From DATDFB01 sp035276475 (GTDB lineage Bacteria; Acidobacteriota; Thermoanaerobaculia; Gp7-AA8), in NCBI GenBank assembly GCA_035276475.1, contig DATELQ010000069.1, forward strand, positions 1-64,000: a DNA stretch of 64,000 nucleotides, given 5' to 3'. This document shows positions 22,906 to 37,900 of this stretch, one piece after another. Both the position numbers and the translations under genes were made by a program. The notes under the pieces were generated by a model that was not told the origin of the DNA, made no database searches, and saw only the letters and a list, made by a program, of their open reading frames with translations. Each line of letters begins with the position of its first letter. Position 1 is the first letter of the stretch.

Positions 22906-25900
22906 TTCCCGCAGGGTCAGTGCGATTGACCGGATCGCCACCCGCGTACGCATACAAGTTCGACGAGTCCTTGTACCCCAACGGATCCGGCGTCAGCCAC
23001 GTCCCCGTCTGCGGGTCGTACCAGCGTTCACGCACGTAGAACTTCTTCGTGAACGGCTCGGCGAAGGGCTGCGCCTGGAACGTGGCGGCGAGCATGTTCT
23101 CGATCTCGGCGTTGCCGCCGCTGACGGCCAGCGCCGAGAGGTTCGGGACGTCGTACGGGGTGGTCGTGGCGGTGGCGCCGTTCGGGACGCCATTGACGAA
23201 CGTCGAGAGGTCGCCCAAGGGCGCGCGGACCTCGACCTGGATCCCGGGCCGCGAGTAGACGCGTTGTGTGGTCGCCCATGACGGGGGTGGGAGGATGGGG
23301 ATGTCCAAGCTCCAGAGCGCCGCGCGCAAGGTGTTCGTTGCGGCGACCGAGAGGGACGCGGCCTGGGGGGTGGCGGTCAGGGCGGTCCAGTCGGAAGCGC
23401 TCAGGGTCCAGGCCACGGTGAACGAGTCCGCGAGGGTGGGCTGGGCGGTGGCGGTGCCGCGGACGGTGCCGTTGGCGTCGACGACCGCGAGGCGCGCGCC
23501 GGTGGCGAGGGTCGTGTCGAGGAGCGGCTCGGTGGCGCGCATCGTGACTTTGACGGTGTCGAGCGCGCCGGCGGCGGTCTTCGTCGCGGTGACAGAGACG
23601 TTGTCGATGGCGGCGCCGCCGAGGTCGAACTCTTCGCCGCCGAAGGGATCGTTGTTGCTGCTGCGCGCGACGACCAGGCCGTCGCTGTTCACGACCGCCT
23701 GGAGCGTGCCGCCGGCGGCTTCGTCGAAGATCGGGTACAGGCGCACGAGCGGCGGCGCGTTGCCCGGCGCGACCGGTACGCTCTGATCGATCGACGTGCT
23801 CTCGATCGGATCGTCGTAGCCCATGTCGCCGTGGATCACCTGCTTGAGGACGTTGTTGTACGGGTCCGACGTGTTGGCGCTGGCGCCGGTGCGCTTGATG
23901 GCGATGAGGCGGTCGGTGACCGGATCCCAGATGAACGTCGTCTCGGCCGGGAGGCCGTCGGCCGACAGGACCTGGCTGCGGTTCTCGGTCGTCCAAGCGA
24001 ACGTCTCGTACGGGATCGGAGCCGTGATCGTCGTTGGCGTCGCGAATTGCGCGGTGCGGCCGACGATGCGATTGTTACCGTCGTAGCCGTAGACGATGCG
24101 GCGGATGGGCGCCGCGGTCGACGTCGGAACTTCCGCGGCCCAGTCGAGCCTCCCCTTCTCGTCGTAGTGATAGTGGAACTGGCCGTCGTCGATGCGCTCG
24201 GCCTTCCCGCCGTAGTCGAACGTGCGCGTGGGGCTGCCAACGCGCGTGAACGTGTCGATCTTGTGGCCGAGTCGCGGCGTGGCGCTCTGGCTCGGCGGCG
24301 TGAGCGGATCGGGGGATGGTATGCGCTCCTGGCCTAGGCGGAAGTCGGCCGGGTCGAGAATCTCCTCCGCGACGCTACTGCCCGCGGACGTGGGAGTGCC
24401 GCCGGTGACCGTCTGCGGCGGCTTGGTGCTCGACGTCGTCGCGGTGATCGATCCGTAGACTCGCCCGCGCGCGTCGTAGCTGTAGCGCGTGTGTCTCAGG
24501 CCGTTGGAGACGCCCTTCAGCGTGACGTCCGTGGCCTGCAGGCTGTTGCTGTAGTCGACGTGCGAGCCGGCGACGACGGTGTTCCCGACCTTGACCTCGA
24601 GGTCTTCGAGCTGGCCGGTGTCGGATTTGTACGAATAGATCCGCTCGAGCTTTTTGCCCGAGGGGAGCGTGAGCTTGCGCGTCTTCGGCCGGCCGGCAGC
24701 CGCGTAGTCGCCGATGAGAAGGTCGACGCCGTCGCGCTGGAGCGTCTTGACGTTGCCCATGGCGTCGTAGTCGAGATGCACGCTCGAGGCGAAGCCGGTG
24801 CCGCCCGTGGGCAGCGAGTAATCGGTCAGCTCGCCGTGGCCGTTGTAGTCGTGCGTCTGCGTGAACGTGTCGAGAACCTGCGGATTGGACGACAGACCGC
24901 TGCCGTCCTTGTAATGCGTGACGACCGTGCGCTTCGGCAGGCCGTCCTGCGTGAAGTCGAAGTACTCGATCTTGGCGTCGCGGTTTGTCCACGCCGTGAG
25001 GTGCGCACCATCGACGTAGTCGATCTGGTCGAGCTTCGTGCCGCTGCCCGGTGTCTGGCCGGCCCAAACCTGCGTGACGTGGCCGTTCTCGTAACGGAAC
25101 GACTGCCAGCGGTCCTGGCGGTCCTTGACGGCGAGGACGTTCGCGCCCTCGTAGTTGATCTTCTCGAACGTGCCGTCGAAGTAATGGATGACGGTCGGCC
25201 GTCCGAGCTCGTCGGTGTCGGTGCTCGTGACCTCGGGCGTGGGGCTCGGATCTTTGTACGCCGTCGACGAGCCGGTGGCGTGGTATTCGTGCGATTGCGT
25301 CGCGCCGCCGGGCAGGATCTCGCTCGTCACGTTGCCGCGCGCGTCGTAGAACAATTGCCGCTCCGGCTGGGAGGGAAGCGACGACGGTTGCTTGTCTTTG
25401 GTGACGTTGCCGGCTTCGTCGAACTCGTGCGTCCACGCTAGCGCGCCGACCTTGACGTCCTTCGTGTTGCCGGCGGTGTCGAAGCCGCGAGTGGCGGTGT
25501 AGGTGTGTCCGGTCAGGAGCTCGGCCGTTCGCGTCGTTGGGGCGACGTAGCTCGAGCCGTAGCCGTCGAACGACGAGGTGAGGATCGGTGTGAATCCGCT
25601 CGACGAGCTGGTGCCTTGCTTGTGCTCGAGAATGCGGCCGGCATCGTCGAACTTCTGGGCGACGGCGCGCGTGTCGCCGCCGCCGTCGGCCGCGACTGCG
25701 GCGGTGCGGCCGCCGCCGTCCCAGGTCATCTTCGACGTGCGCAGCGTACCCGTCCCGCCGTCTTCCTTGACCTCCTTGACCTGGCCGGCAGGCTCGAAGT
25801 CGGTGTGGCGGTGGTAGACGACGTTCCCGTTGCGGTCCTTCGCCTTGACATCGGTGGCGCGGCCCCAGGCGTCGTAGTCGGTGTGCTCGGTCGTCCCGTC

Positions 25901-28900
25901 GTTGCGGAGGAACTCGATGCGGCGGCCGTTCGGATCGTAGGAGCTCGCCGACGCATAGGTCGTGGTGTCGGAGGCGAAGACGGCGTTGCCGGCCTTGTCG
26001 TACGCCGTCACGGCCTTGATCGGCGAGGTGCCGACCTGTGTCTCGGTCTGCTTCGTGCGGCCCAGGGTGTCGAGCGATACGGTCGTCGTGGCGTTTGCGG
26101 CGCCGATGTGGCGGACGATGCCGCTGCCGTAACTGCTGTAGTCGACGGTCTCCGTGACCGAGGCGTTGTTGTTGCTGCCGACGGCGACGCCGTAGCTCGT
26201 CACGCTCGTGCGGCGGCCGAGGACGTCGTAGCCGTACGTCGTCTTCACCCAGTCGCCACCCTGCCAGCGGTGGTGCTCCTTCAGGTTGCCGGTGGCGTCG
26301 TAGACGTACTCCTCTTTGAGTTTGAGCGGGTCGCCGGGCAGCTCGGTGATGACGGTCTTCGGGCGGCGCCACTCGTCGTACTCGGTCGTCGTCGACACGT
26401 TGCGCGCGTCGGTGACCTTCGTCTTGTCCGGCCCTTGGCTATAGTCGAAGGTCGTGACGACGCCGTTCGACGTCCCTTCCTTGACGTCGGATGGCAGGCC
26501 GCGTTGGTGCGCGGGGATTCCGGGGGCGGCGTCGTAATAATGTGTCTCGGTCATCGAGCCGGTGCAGGGCGCGGGCGTGCAGGTGCCGCCGCTCGTCTCC
26601 GTCGTATGCGGGAGGCCCGTTGGGTAGAACACCGAGTGTGAGGTGACGTGGTTATTGACGTCGTCGGGCGGCGTCAGCGCGTCGCGGCCCGGCTCGTGCG
26701 AGTCGATCGCGAGACCGTTCGAGGAAATCGCGTCGATGAAGCCGCCGGGGCGGAACGTCGTCGTCATCTTCACGTCGTTCGCGCCGGGCGTGGCAGTCGT
26801 GCCGCAGAGTGACGTGCCTGCCACCGCCGTGGCGCTGCAGTCGGCGATGAAACCGAGGTCGTCGCCGGCAGACTTGTAGCTGTAGCTCTTCGTGTAGACG
26901 CCATCGAGCGTCTCCGTCTTCACGTAGCCGTTCGTGTCGTAGGCGTAGGTGAAGTTGCGGTCCTGTTGCGACGTCGGCGCCGGGCCGGGCGTGAGGGGCG
27001 TCGGCGGCAGTATGCCGAAGGCGGCGCCGGCGTAGGTCTCGACGCTCTTCTCCGACATCGTCAGCACGTGCGCGCGGTCCTGTGAGTACCAGTCGAGCTT
27101 CTTGCCGGCCGCCGGCGTCGGCGGCATCTGGAACGTGTACTCGCGGCGCTGGCCGAGGACGTCCGTCGTCGTGGCGGTGCCGCTGGCGATGCCGAACGTG
27201 GCCGTCTCGTGCTGCGGCGTGCCCCACGTCTCCGTCTTCACGTTGTCGCGCGGGTTGCCGCCGCCGTAGCCGAACGACACGCGCGGCGAGCCGGAGGGCG
27301 CTTCGTTCGGATCGCGGATCGCCGTCAGGTTCGTGGCGAGCTCGAGGTCGTCCTTGTACGTGCCGCCCGTGCTCGCATCGTAGTCGTACGTGCGCTGCGG
27401 ATTGATCGTGCCGCCGCCGGCCCCGGCCTGGGTGAACTTCGGCAGCTCGACCGTCTTGAGGCGCATCTTGTCGTCGAAGTCGTACTTCAGCTCGCGCGTG
27501 CGCCAGTCGGTGACCTTCTGCAGCAGACCTTCGTGATCGACGTCCTTGTAGTAGTCGAGCTTTGTGGCGCGGTTCGTCGAGTCGACGATCGTGGCCAGGC
27601 GGCCGTCGTCGTCGTAGAGATAGTTGATGGCGTTGCCGTCGCCGCCGGGCGTGTAGAACTCGTCGGCCTCGCGGACGACGCGTCCGAGCTCGTCGAAGTA
27701 GGTGATGCGGAACTTCTGTCCGATGAGCGTCCACCCCTGCTGCGTGTGCAGGAGGTGTCCGGAGTAGCCGGTGGGCGCCTTGTAATTCGCGCCGTCGAAG
27801 CGATAGCGCCAGATCTCCGCGCCGTCGCGGTACTCGACGTCGCCGTTCGGGAGGAAGCGGAGGCGCTTGAAGATGCCGGAATCCCAGCCGAAGCCCATCG
27901 GCGTGGTGCCGAGCGTGCGCGAGCGGTAGGTGCGGTCGAAGACGACGTTCCAGCCGGCGCGGCCGCCGGCGTCGAGGTCGACGGAGGACGACTCCACTTC
28001 GCCGCTGTGCAGGTAGACGGTCTCGAGGAGCTTGCCGGTCGTGACCGGCGGCGCGTTCGCAGCGACGAGCGCCTGCGGCGGGCGGATGGTGTCGGCCGGG
28101 ATCGTGCCGAAGCGGCCGAAGACGCGGTACTTCGCTCCGAGGTATTTGTAGTGGCCGGCGGAGTCGAAGATCGACTGCGTCGAGCCGGCCGCCGTCACCT
28201 CGGGACGCACCGCGAGGTAGCGGCCGTTCGTGTAGATCTCGAAGAAATCGGTGTTGCGCTGCTTGTTCTGCAGGAACTGCGGGAGCGCGCAGGAGAAGCA
28301 GCCGTCGTCCTCGCCGGCGCGCGGCGCGGTGTACTGGCTGCTGGCGCGCGGGTCGGCGATGGCCACGACCCACGGCGAGACGAATTTGTTGAAGCCCTTC
28401 TGCAGGCGGAGCGTAGCGATGTTCGGGTAGCTGTCGCCGATGACGCGGCGGAGGACGAAGCCGGTCGTGCCGCGGTTCTCCTGCGGCGATGACGCCGTGC
28501 GGAACTGGCGGATGTGCGACGGCGGTAGCGGCTCGCGGGTCTGCTCGGTGACGGCGCCGGCGACGCGCTCGCTCTCGATGGCGATGCGGGGCTGAGGCAC
28601 GAGGTCGGTGATCTTGCCGGGGAGCGAGGTCTCGATGCGGAACGCCCCCATGGAAGCGTTCTCGCGGCAGCTCGTCGGGATGGCGTTGTCGAGCGTCGGA
28701 TTCGTGCAGGGCGGCAACGCGGCGATGGCCGCGGCGGTGGCGGCGTTCGGGGCGATGCCGAGCGGCACGACGGCGTTGACGGACGTCAACTTCCCGCCGC
28801 CGAGGTTCACCATCATGGTGATGCGTGGATCGATGGCGGAGAGGATGCGCAGGGAGTTCTGCAGCAGCGCGCCGTCGTAGAGCAGGCCGGTCTCGGGATC

Positions 28901-31900
28901 GGCGACCGGCGCGAGCGTCGTCACGCCGAACCAGTTGCCGTCGGCGTCCTTCAAGCGCTCGGAGACCCACACCACGCGCGGGTCGTTGTTGCCGAACTTG
29001 TAGGGCTCGGCCGGATCGGGACCGCCCCGGAGCGCGGCGGCAACGGTCGGGAAGAGCTTCGCGCAGCCGCCGCAGTTCCACGGCGCGCCGGTGACGTCGA
29101 CGCGCGGCGCCCCGCTCTCGTCGACGTGGGAGAGGTCGATCAGCACCGCCTTCCCCATGCCGTCGATGGCCGTCGCGTAGTTGTTGCCGATGTTGCGGAC
29201 GGCGAACGCGCCGCGCTCCAGCCAGATGACGTCGACGAGGTTCGGGCTCGGATGCGTGACGTCGAAGACGAGGATGCCGTACTGGCCGCCGGAGACGAGG
29301 ACGTAGCTCTTGTTGGCGCGGTCGAAGCGGCTGATGGAGTTGAAGCGGCGGATGAAGAACCGGCCGCCGGCGCGGACGATCTGGCGGATCGCGGCGAGCT
29401 CCGGCAGGCCGTTCGGCTCGATGAGCTGATAGAAGAAGTGCGAGACGTCGCCGCCCAAGGGGACGGCCGACGTGGTGTTGTCGCCGTTGCTCTCGATGCT
29501 GTTGCCGAGCGGCGTGGCGTCGACGACCATGATCCCTTCCGCCGGCACGAGGGCGAAGGCGTGGATGGTCGGGCTGCCGACGGTGCCGGCGGCAACGCTG
29601 TCGACGGTGACGGCGGCGTCGGGCGAGAAGGTCAGCTGCTCGTTCGCCGAGGTGAGGGCGATCTGCGTGGCGACGTCGGCGTACTTCGGCACCGGAGTCG
29701 TCGGCCACTGCTTGATCAGCGAGTTCGACTCGATGGCGTTGAGGTCGTAGACGCCGATGCCGTAGCCGAAGTGCGACACGACGCCGTACGTGGCCATGTT
29801 GCGCTCGATGACGAGCGTGTCGCCGGGGCGCACGAGGACGTCGTCGAAGTTGACGGACCCGCCGTTCGGGCCGGCGGCCGGTCCGGCCAGGCTGTCCTGC
29901 GACCAGCGGAGGCCCGCGGTGACGTTGCGGATGCTGATGCGCTGTTTGAGGTACGGGAAGCCGTCGCGGACGTGGGTGATGGGGTTGTACGTGCCGCCGC
30001 TGGTCGGCACGGTGAAGTGATAACGAGTGAACTCGTCGAGCGGACTCGGCGAGCTGCCGCCGGTGACGCCGAGGGTGTTGCCGCTTTGGAGAGCCTTGTC
30101 GAGATCGGCGCTCGACGTCGGCCCCGCGTTCGCGGTGAGGGTCAGCGAGTCATCCTGCAGGACGAGCTGCATCTTCCGCGGCGTGGCCTCGGGGCGATCC
30201 GAGAGAATCGTCGTGCTGAGGCCCGTGTCGAGGCCGACCGTCGCGCCGGGACGCCACGACACAGTGCCGCCGGCGAACGGCTCGACGATCGGGATCGTCC
30301 CCGACCCGCTCGGTGTCGCGTTCGCAAAGGCTTCGGTGCGGAACGTGCGCACGACGCCGAACATCGACGTCAGCGCCGTCGTCCAGACGCGGCCGTGCTT
30401 GTCGACTTCCACCGCCCACGCGGCGCCGGGGATCGGCGGCACGACGCCGGGCGGGTCGGGCGTGCCGTCGGGAATGGCCACGCCGCGGCCGATCGGGGTC
30501 GCGGTGTCGAGGCGGCCGGCGTCGCCGGCGTCGTACGCGAGGAGGCCGCCCTCCTGCGCCGAGACGAAGAGCAGGTTGCCGTCGAGCGCGAGGTCGCGGA
30601 CGGTTCCCTTGGCGAGCTTGACCGCCGCGTCGAGGACGTCGCCGGCCGGCTTGCGCGTGGAGAAGTAGAGGTAGACGTCGTCGCCGATCTGCGTGCCCGC
30701 GGCCGGCGATCCGAGGGTGAGGCCGGAGCTGCCGCCGAAGTCGTGGGCGAGCGACTTGTCGAGGCGGAGGCGGTACTCCGTCCCGGTCTCGAGCGGCGCG
30801 TTGAGCTGCACGCGGCGGTTGCCGGAGTCGGCGAGGATCGAGACCACGCCGCCGAGGGGACGCCAGTCGGGCGCCGGGTTCGGCGAGTTCGTCGTAGGAG
30901 TCTCTCCGAAGTTCCGCTCCAGCTTGATGTACTGCGCGAGGTGGTCGGCGGCGGGGGTGTTCGTCGGAACGAACAGCGCCTCGTTGAAGACGACGGAGAG
31001 CTCGGCGCGCGGCTCGACCGGCTCCGAGCCGGTCATGATGATGATGCGGTCGCCGGCCTTCACGGCAATGCTCAGCGACGAGCCGCCGTCGGGCCGCAGA
31101 TCGCCGTTGCGCGTGTTCAGCGCCTGCAGATGCGGCCTCGGATACACAGCGGCACCGGTAAGCGAGATCGCGGCGTTCCCCTGATCGGACGTCAACCCCC
31201 ACGGCATGTCGATCTTGACGCCCGGCATCGGCGAGAAGTGGTCGACGCCGCGCGGGATGTCGACGACCTGCACGACGAACGGCGAGCCGTACACCGGGTA
31301 CGGGCCGACCGTGTCGTTCTGCAGCGGCGGGATGCCCGCGGCCTGTCCCGGCGGCGCGACGGGCGGGCCGTCGTACGTGCGCGAGAACATCTTGATGCCG
31401 GTGGCGGCGTCGACGGCGTCGACGGTGAACGGCGATCCCGACTTGACCGGCATGACCACGCGCCCATGTCCCGCGGTCACGTAGAGCTGCGAGACGAAGA
31501 GCGAGTGGTAGGCATCCCAGAAGAGGTTGAGGTTCGACTGGATGTCGTTGACGTAGACGAAGGCGGCGGGCGTGCCGCCGGTGCCGAGGTCCGTGACGGC
31601 GTACTTGCCGCTGGCGATGACGTGGAGGAGGTATTGGCGCACGCCGGCGCTGACGAGCGCGGTCGCCGCAGCGCCGGTTCCGCCGCCGCCGCTGAACTCG
31701 ACGGTCGGCACGGACGCGTAGTTGGTGCCGTGGTTGGTGACGTTGACCGAGGTGACGGTGCCGCTGCTCATGACGGCGCTGGCCGTCGCGCCGTTGCCGC
31801 CGCCGGTGAGGGTGATCGACGGCGCGCTGGTGTAGCCGGCGCCGCGGTCGTCGATGGTGATGGCCGTGACGGTGCCGCCGAGGGTGGCGGTCGCGGTGGC

Positions 31901-34900
31901 GCCGCTGCCGCCGCCGCCATTGAAGACGATGCTCGGCACGCTGGTGAAGCCGGAGCCGCTGTTCGCGAGCGTGACGGAGGTGACGGCGCCGCCGCTGACG
32001 TTGGCCGTCGCCGAGGCGCCGGTGCCTCCGCCGCCGACGAAGCTGACGGTCGGCGCGCTCGTGTAGCCGCTGCCGCCGGCGCCCAATTGAATGTTGGCGA
32101 TGCCGACGTTGATCTTGGCGGTGGCGCGAGCGTCGCGCGTCGGCTGGCCGCCGCCGCTGAAGCTGACGGTGGGGGCGCTGGTGTAGCCGGTGCCGCCGTT
32201 GGTGACGGTGATGGAGTCGAGCAGCACGTTGATGACCGCCTCGGCCGTCGCGCCGCTCCCGCCGCCGCCGGTGATCTTGACCGTGGGCGTGCTCGTGTAG
32301 TCCTTGCCGCCGTTGGTGACGGTGATGGCCGTGACGCCGCCGCCGTTGGCGGTGAGGACCTCGTTTGGCTTGGTGTTCTTCGACGTCGCGGACATGACGC
32401 GGAGGTGACTCGCGGCGCCGCCGATGTCGCGCGTGGTGAACTTGTTGCCGTCGACGCTGATCAAATCGTCGATCTCGACGCGCGGCCCCTGGCTGGTCTG
32501 GCCGAGGCGCCCGAGAGCGAAGGTGCGGCCGGTCGTGGTCGTGCCTTGCGGAATCGGGAGGTCGAGGTCGAGCGGCTTCTTCGCTTGGCCGTCGAACGAC
32601 AGCGTGACGCCGCCGAAGTAGCCGAGCTCCGCGTCGATCGACGGGACGTCGGCGAAGTCGCTCTGCGGCGCGGCGCTCATCTGCACGACCGTCGGCACGT
32701 CGAACGCGCCGGCCGGCACGGTGACGCTGACGGACAGCGGCGGCGGCGCGGTGAACGTGGCGGTCTTGTTCGGCGCGGCCAGGAAGCCGTTGCCGTCGAC
32801 CGTGACGAAGGTGAGCGGGAGGACGGCCACGACGGCGCTGCTCGTGGCATCGACGATCTGCAGGTCGACGGCGTCGAGCATGTCGAGGCGGTCGTCCGTC
32901 GCGCCGCCGCCGGCAGTGAAGGTGAACGAGCCGTCCGACGCGGCGTTCTTCTGGTAGCGGACAATGAAGTCGTGCCCTTCGCGCACGAGCACGGCGTTGT
33001 CGCCGGCCGGAATCGCGCCGGCCCGGCCGGTAACGGTGGAGATGCCGTTGACCGGGATCGTGATGGTGATGAGCTCGGGGTGGATCTGCGAATTCGCCGG
33101 CGGCGCAGCCTGCGTCGTGAAGTATGAGACGACGGTGCGGCCGAGCGGCGCCCCCGCGGTGCTGCGGATGGTCGGCTGCACGGAGACGGCGAAGCGCGAG
33201 CCGGAGGCGAGCGGCGCCGACGGCGTGAAGGTGACGCTGCTGCCGACGGAGTCGATCGAGCCGCCGACGGCCGTATTCGTCGTGACGTTGTTGACGATGA
33301 TGCCGAGGTCAATGGAGTTGCGGTCGATCGGAAGATTGAACGTCGCGGTGATGACCTGCGCCGTCGCCGCGACCTCGTCGTTGTTCCCCGGCGTGATGCC
33401 GTTGAGCTGCAGCGGCTGCGGCGTGAGCACGAGATCGCCGAACGGCACGAACACATCGGGCGCGGGGCTCGACGCGGCGACGACGACCTGGCCGTCGCCC
33501 AACGCGACGGTGTGCGGCCGCAGCGAGAACGGCGAGGCCGGCTGCGCCGCGACCGGCACGGTGAAGCCGCCGCCGATGCGCGCCACGTCGGCGACGTCGA
33601 GCGCCGGCGCGAAGCCGCTGCCGCTGCCCGACTGCACGAGCGCCGCGGCGATGGCGGGCCCGTTCGCCGAGGCGCGCACGGTGCCGTAGGCGTAGGCGAT
33701 CGGCGCGTCGGCCGCGAGGAGGAGGTACTGCCCGTCGCGGATGATGCCGTCGAGCGGCACGACCGGGGCCGGAATGGCGGTGGTGAAGATCTTGACGCTT
33801 GGCGCCTGCGTCGCCGCGAGCGTGGTGGTGGCGGCGATGCGCAGCACCTTCCCATACGCAGTCTTCCCCAGCACCTCGGCAACGATGAGCTGCCGATTCG
33901 CCGTGGCGAACTTCGTCTCATCAATGGTGAAGGTGCCGCGCATCGGCTTGAGCAGCGTGACCGGAATGGCGTCGGGCTTGCCGTCGCCGTCGATGTCGAC
34001 GGGCGGCGCATCCTCGGAACGCGTGAGCGCCACGGTGAACCCGCCGACGATGTGGAAGCCGGCGATGGCGCCGGTGTCGTGCGTCGGCGTGAGCGAGGCG
34101 TGGATCGGGTCGATGGTCGCGCCCGCAGGCAGATCGATGGAGATGGTGTCGTCGCCCGGAATGCGCCCCCCCTCGGAACCGAGGAGCGCGCCGCGGTCGA
34201 TGCGGCCGGGGTAATCGACGATGTGGACGTGGTCGGCGCCGTCGCGCAGCGTGACCTTCGCGGCGTCGGTGGTCGGCGCGAGGTGGAAGACGGACGTGGC
34301 GGCGCTGCCGTCGAAGTTGCGGTAGAGCAGGAGGTCGGTGGCGAACGGCGGATCGATGCGCACGCTGCCGTCGGCGAGGTTGAGCAGCTCATCGATGTAG
34401 GCCTGCACTGCGGTGCCCGAGGGGAACGTCTTCGTCGTGCCGTCGGTCCTCAGCGTGGCCACGCTGTGCTCGCTCGGCGCGACCGTCGGCTTGTCGAAGT
34501 TGAGCGTGCCGTTCGGCATGCGGCAGGTGTCGGGCGTGACGCTGCACGGATTGGCGACGCCTTGCAGCACCGCGCCGGTGCGCGGCGCGGCCGGCTTCAC
34601 GAGGTTCGCGGCCTTGTCGCCGTAGACGAGCGCGTAGTTGCCGGCGGTGCTGATGTCGGCGGTGACGCGCTTGACGTTCGGATCGCTCGTGTCGGCGATG
34701 GTGGCGACGGCGACGAGGGTGCGCCATTCGTCGCGCACGTCGTCGTACTGCACGACGGCGAGGGTCTGCGATGCCGCGGCGATGGCAGCGGCGTCGGCGG
34801 CGCTGATGTCGAAGGAGAGCTTCGACGCGGAGAGCGGCGCGGCCGGCGTGGCGGCGCTGTCGTCGACGACGACTTCGGCCGCGGCGTACGGCGACCAGCC

Positions 34901-37900
34901 GAGCGGCAGCAGTCCTGCGAGCGACTGCCCGCCGAGGGAGGTGGCGGCGACGGTGTGCGCGCTGGTGAGCGACGCGGCCGGAACGGTGAGCGTGACGCGC
35001 TTCGTGACCGGGGTGTCGCCGCCCTGCGGCGGGAGCGTGAGGTCCGTGCCGCCCGGCTTCGACGGGCCGCGCTGGGTGAGGCGGATGTCGATCGGCGTGA
35101 CGCCGGTGCCGGCGGGGATGACGATCTGCCGCCACACCTTCGTGTACCCAGGCGCCGTCACCTCGATCGTATACGCGCCCTCGGCCAGTCCACGCGTATA
35201 GCGGCCGTGATCGAAAGTGACGGTGCTGATGTTGCCGGGATTGATGACGACCGAGGCGCCGATGAGCGGCCGGCCGGTGCTCGCGTCGTACACGGCACCG
35301 GCGACGTACGAAGACCCGAGCGGTGTCTGCGAATCGGCGGGGAAGCTGGTGGTGAAGTCGGCGGCGAGGGCGGTGCCGCCGGGCGTGGCTGCGCTCTTCG
35401 TCACCGTCAGCGTGAGGGAGGGCGTGAGGTCCGCGGTGTAGACGACGGTGGCGATCTTGTTCGCCGCGTCCATCGTCACCGTGCCGCTGAACGCCGAGGA
35501 GCCGGCGGCGGCGAGCTGGATCGTGCCGCTCGCGCCGGCGGTGAGCGTGGCCGGATTCATGGCCGTTGAGAACTGCACGGTGAGCGTCTTCGTGGCGCGA
35601 TTGAGATTCGCGGCCACGACCTGCGGCGCCGAGCAGTTGATGTTGAACTGCACGTCCGTCTCGGGCGAGGCCGTGCCGTCGCCGCCGAGCTCCACGACGC
35701 GCGCGACGTGGAAGCCGGGCTGACCGGAGAAGCCGACGGTGGCGGTGAAGCTGCGGTCGGCCGCGGCGGTGACGGTGGTCGGCGAGCCGTCGACGTCGAT
35801 GCGGATGCGGGCGCCGGCGGCGCTGGCGGTGCCGGTCAGCTTCGCGGTGGTGATGCAGCCGCCCGTGACGTCGGCGGTGACGGTAGGGCCGGTGGCCGGG
35901 GCGCCGCCCGCGGTGGTGAAGCTGGTGGAGAACGACTGGGCGAGCGTGCCGCCGGCGAGGTCTTTGAGCGCCTGCGATACGCGCAGCGTGTAGTGGCGGC
36001 CCGGCAAGAGAGGCGCGTTCGGCGCGAAGCTGACGGCGTCGTTGTCGGTGAAGGGCGTGCCGGTGATCTGGGTGTTGGCGTCGTCGACGAGCGTGACGGC
36101 GTTCGTGACGGTCGAACCGGCGATCGGATTGGAGAAGAGGATGACGGCGACGGCGCCGATGTCGACGCCGGCCGCGTTCGCGTCGGGGAAGGCCTGCTTC
36201 ACCGTGAGCGGCGCGGCGAGGTGGACGACGCGGATCGAGTCGGTGGCGCTCGCGCCGGACGGCGTGGTGACGCGGGCGATGACGGGGAAGTTCACGCCGG
36301 TACCGGAGAACGGCACGGTGGCGGTGAACTGCGCGCCGGTCAGCGTGGCCTGCACGCCGTTGACGAAGACGGTCGCGCCATCCTCGGCGGCGATCGTGCC
36401 GGTGATCGCGTCGGGCGCGGTGGCGGTGGACGGATAGAAGGTGTTGTCCTTCGGCGCGGTGATCGTGATCGACGGGCCGGGCGTCGGGAGGATGTCGACG
36501 GTCGCGGTGGTGGTGAGGCCGTAGCCGTTCGTGGCCGTGACGGTGATGGTGATGAGCGCGCTGCCGGAGAGCGTGGCCGTGCCCGAGAAGGTGCCGGTGG
36601 TGTCGCTCGTCGGCGTGGCCACGGCGGGGGCGCTGTGGCCGTTCGCGCTAATCACGATGCTATCGAGCTTCACATTCGAGTAGGTGCCGGTGACGTCGAG
36701 CGTCGTGGCGCTCGTCTGCGTCGACGGCAGCGGCGAGGTGATCGAGATCTTCGGCGCGGTGGTGTGGGCGACGACGTTGACGCTGGCCGCGCCGACGGCC
36801 CCGGCGCGGTTGCGGGCCCGCGCGGTGATGAGATTGAGGCCGTTGGCGAGCGAGACATCGGCGGCGAAGGTGTGGTCGGCGGCCGGCGTGAAGGCGGTGC
36901 CGTTGACGTCGCCGGAGATGGCGTCGGCGGAGACGGTGCCGGTGACGTGCGCGGTCGGCACGCCGACGCTGTCGCCGTTGTGCGGCGCAGTGATGGTGAC
37001 GGTGGGCGCGGAGGTGACGCGGTAGTACGTCAGCGTGACGGGGGCGTCGCCGGTGGCGGTGCCGCTCGCATCGGCGCAGCGGATGGTGACGCTGTTCGTC
37101 CCCTCGGCGAGCTGCACGCTCTTGGCGAACGAGCCGCTGTCGAGCTGCGCGAGCTGGCCGTTGACGAGGATGTTCGTCGCCGTGGTGCGGCCGGTGATGG
37201 TGACGTTCTGCGCGAGGACGACGCTCTGGTCGGCGGGACTGAAGCCGCTCATCGAGCAGGCGCCGCTGCCGGCGCTCAGGGACCCTACGAAGAAGGTGAG
37301 GTCGACGCGCGTGCGGTTGCCGGCTTTGTCGGTGGCGGTGGCGGTGAGGGAGTGCCCGCCGTTGCCGAGCGCGGGGATCTGCGCGCCGGCGTCGATGCCG
37401 TCGATCGTCAGCGTGGTCGCCGGGGCGTCGCCGCTGTTGTCGCTGGCCTGTAACGCGATGGACGGCGCGGTGTCGAAGCGCTGCCCGGCCGCAAGCTCGC
37501 TGCCGTTGGCGTTCACGTGCAGCACCGGCGGCGTGAAGTCGGCGAGGACGTGCACGGTGACGGAGCGCTGCGTGCCCGCGATCGTGGCGGTGATGGCGTT
37601 GTCGCCCTCGTGCAGCGCGAAGTCGTCGAGGCGGAAGGCGCCGGCGGCGTTCGGCGTGACGGTGGTGCCGTTGACCGTGACGTTCGGTCCCGGCGTCAGC
37701 ACCTGGCCGATGACGACGGTGGTGGGGCGGTTGGTGCGCGTGCCGTCGCCGGGCGACGTCAGGACGATGCCGGGCTTGTTGCCGTCGTTGCGCGTGACGG
37801 TGACGATCGCGGTGGCGCTGTTGCCGGCGCGGTCGGTGGCGACGGCGGCGACGCTGTTCTCGCCGAAGTCGAGGTTGACGGTGGCGGTGTAGTTGCCGTC

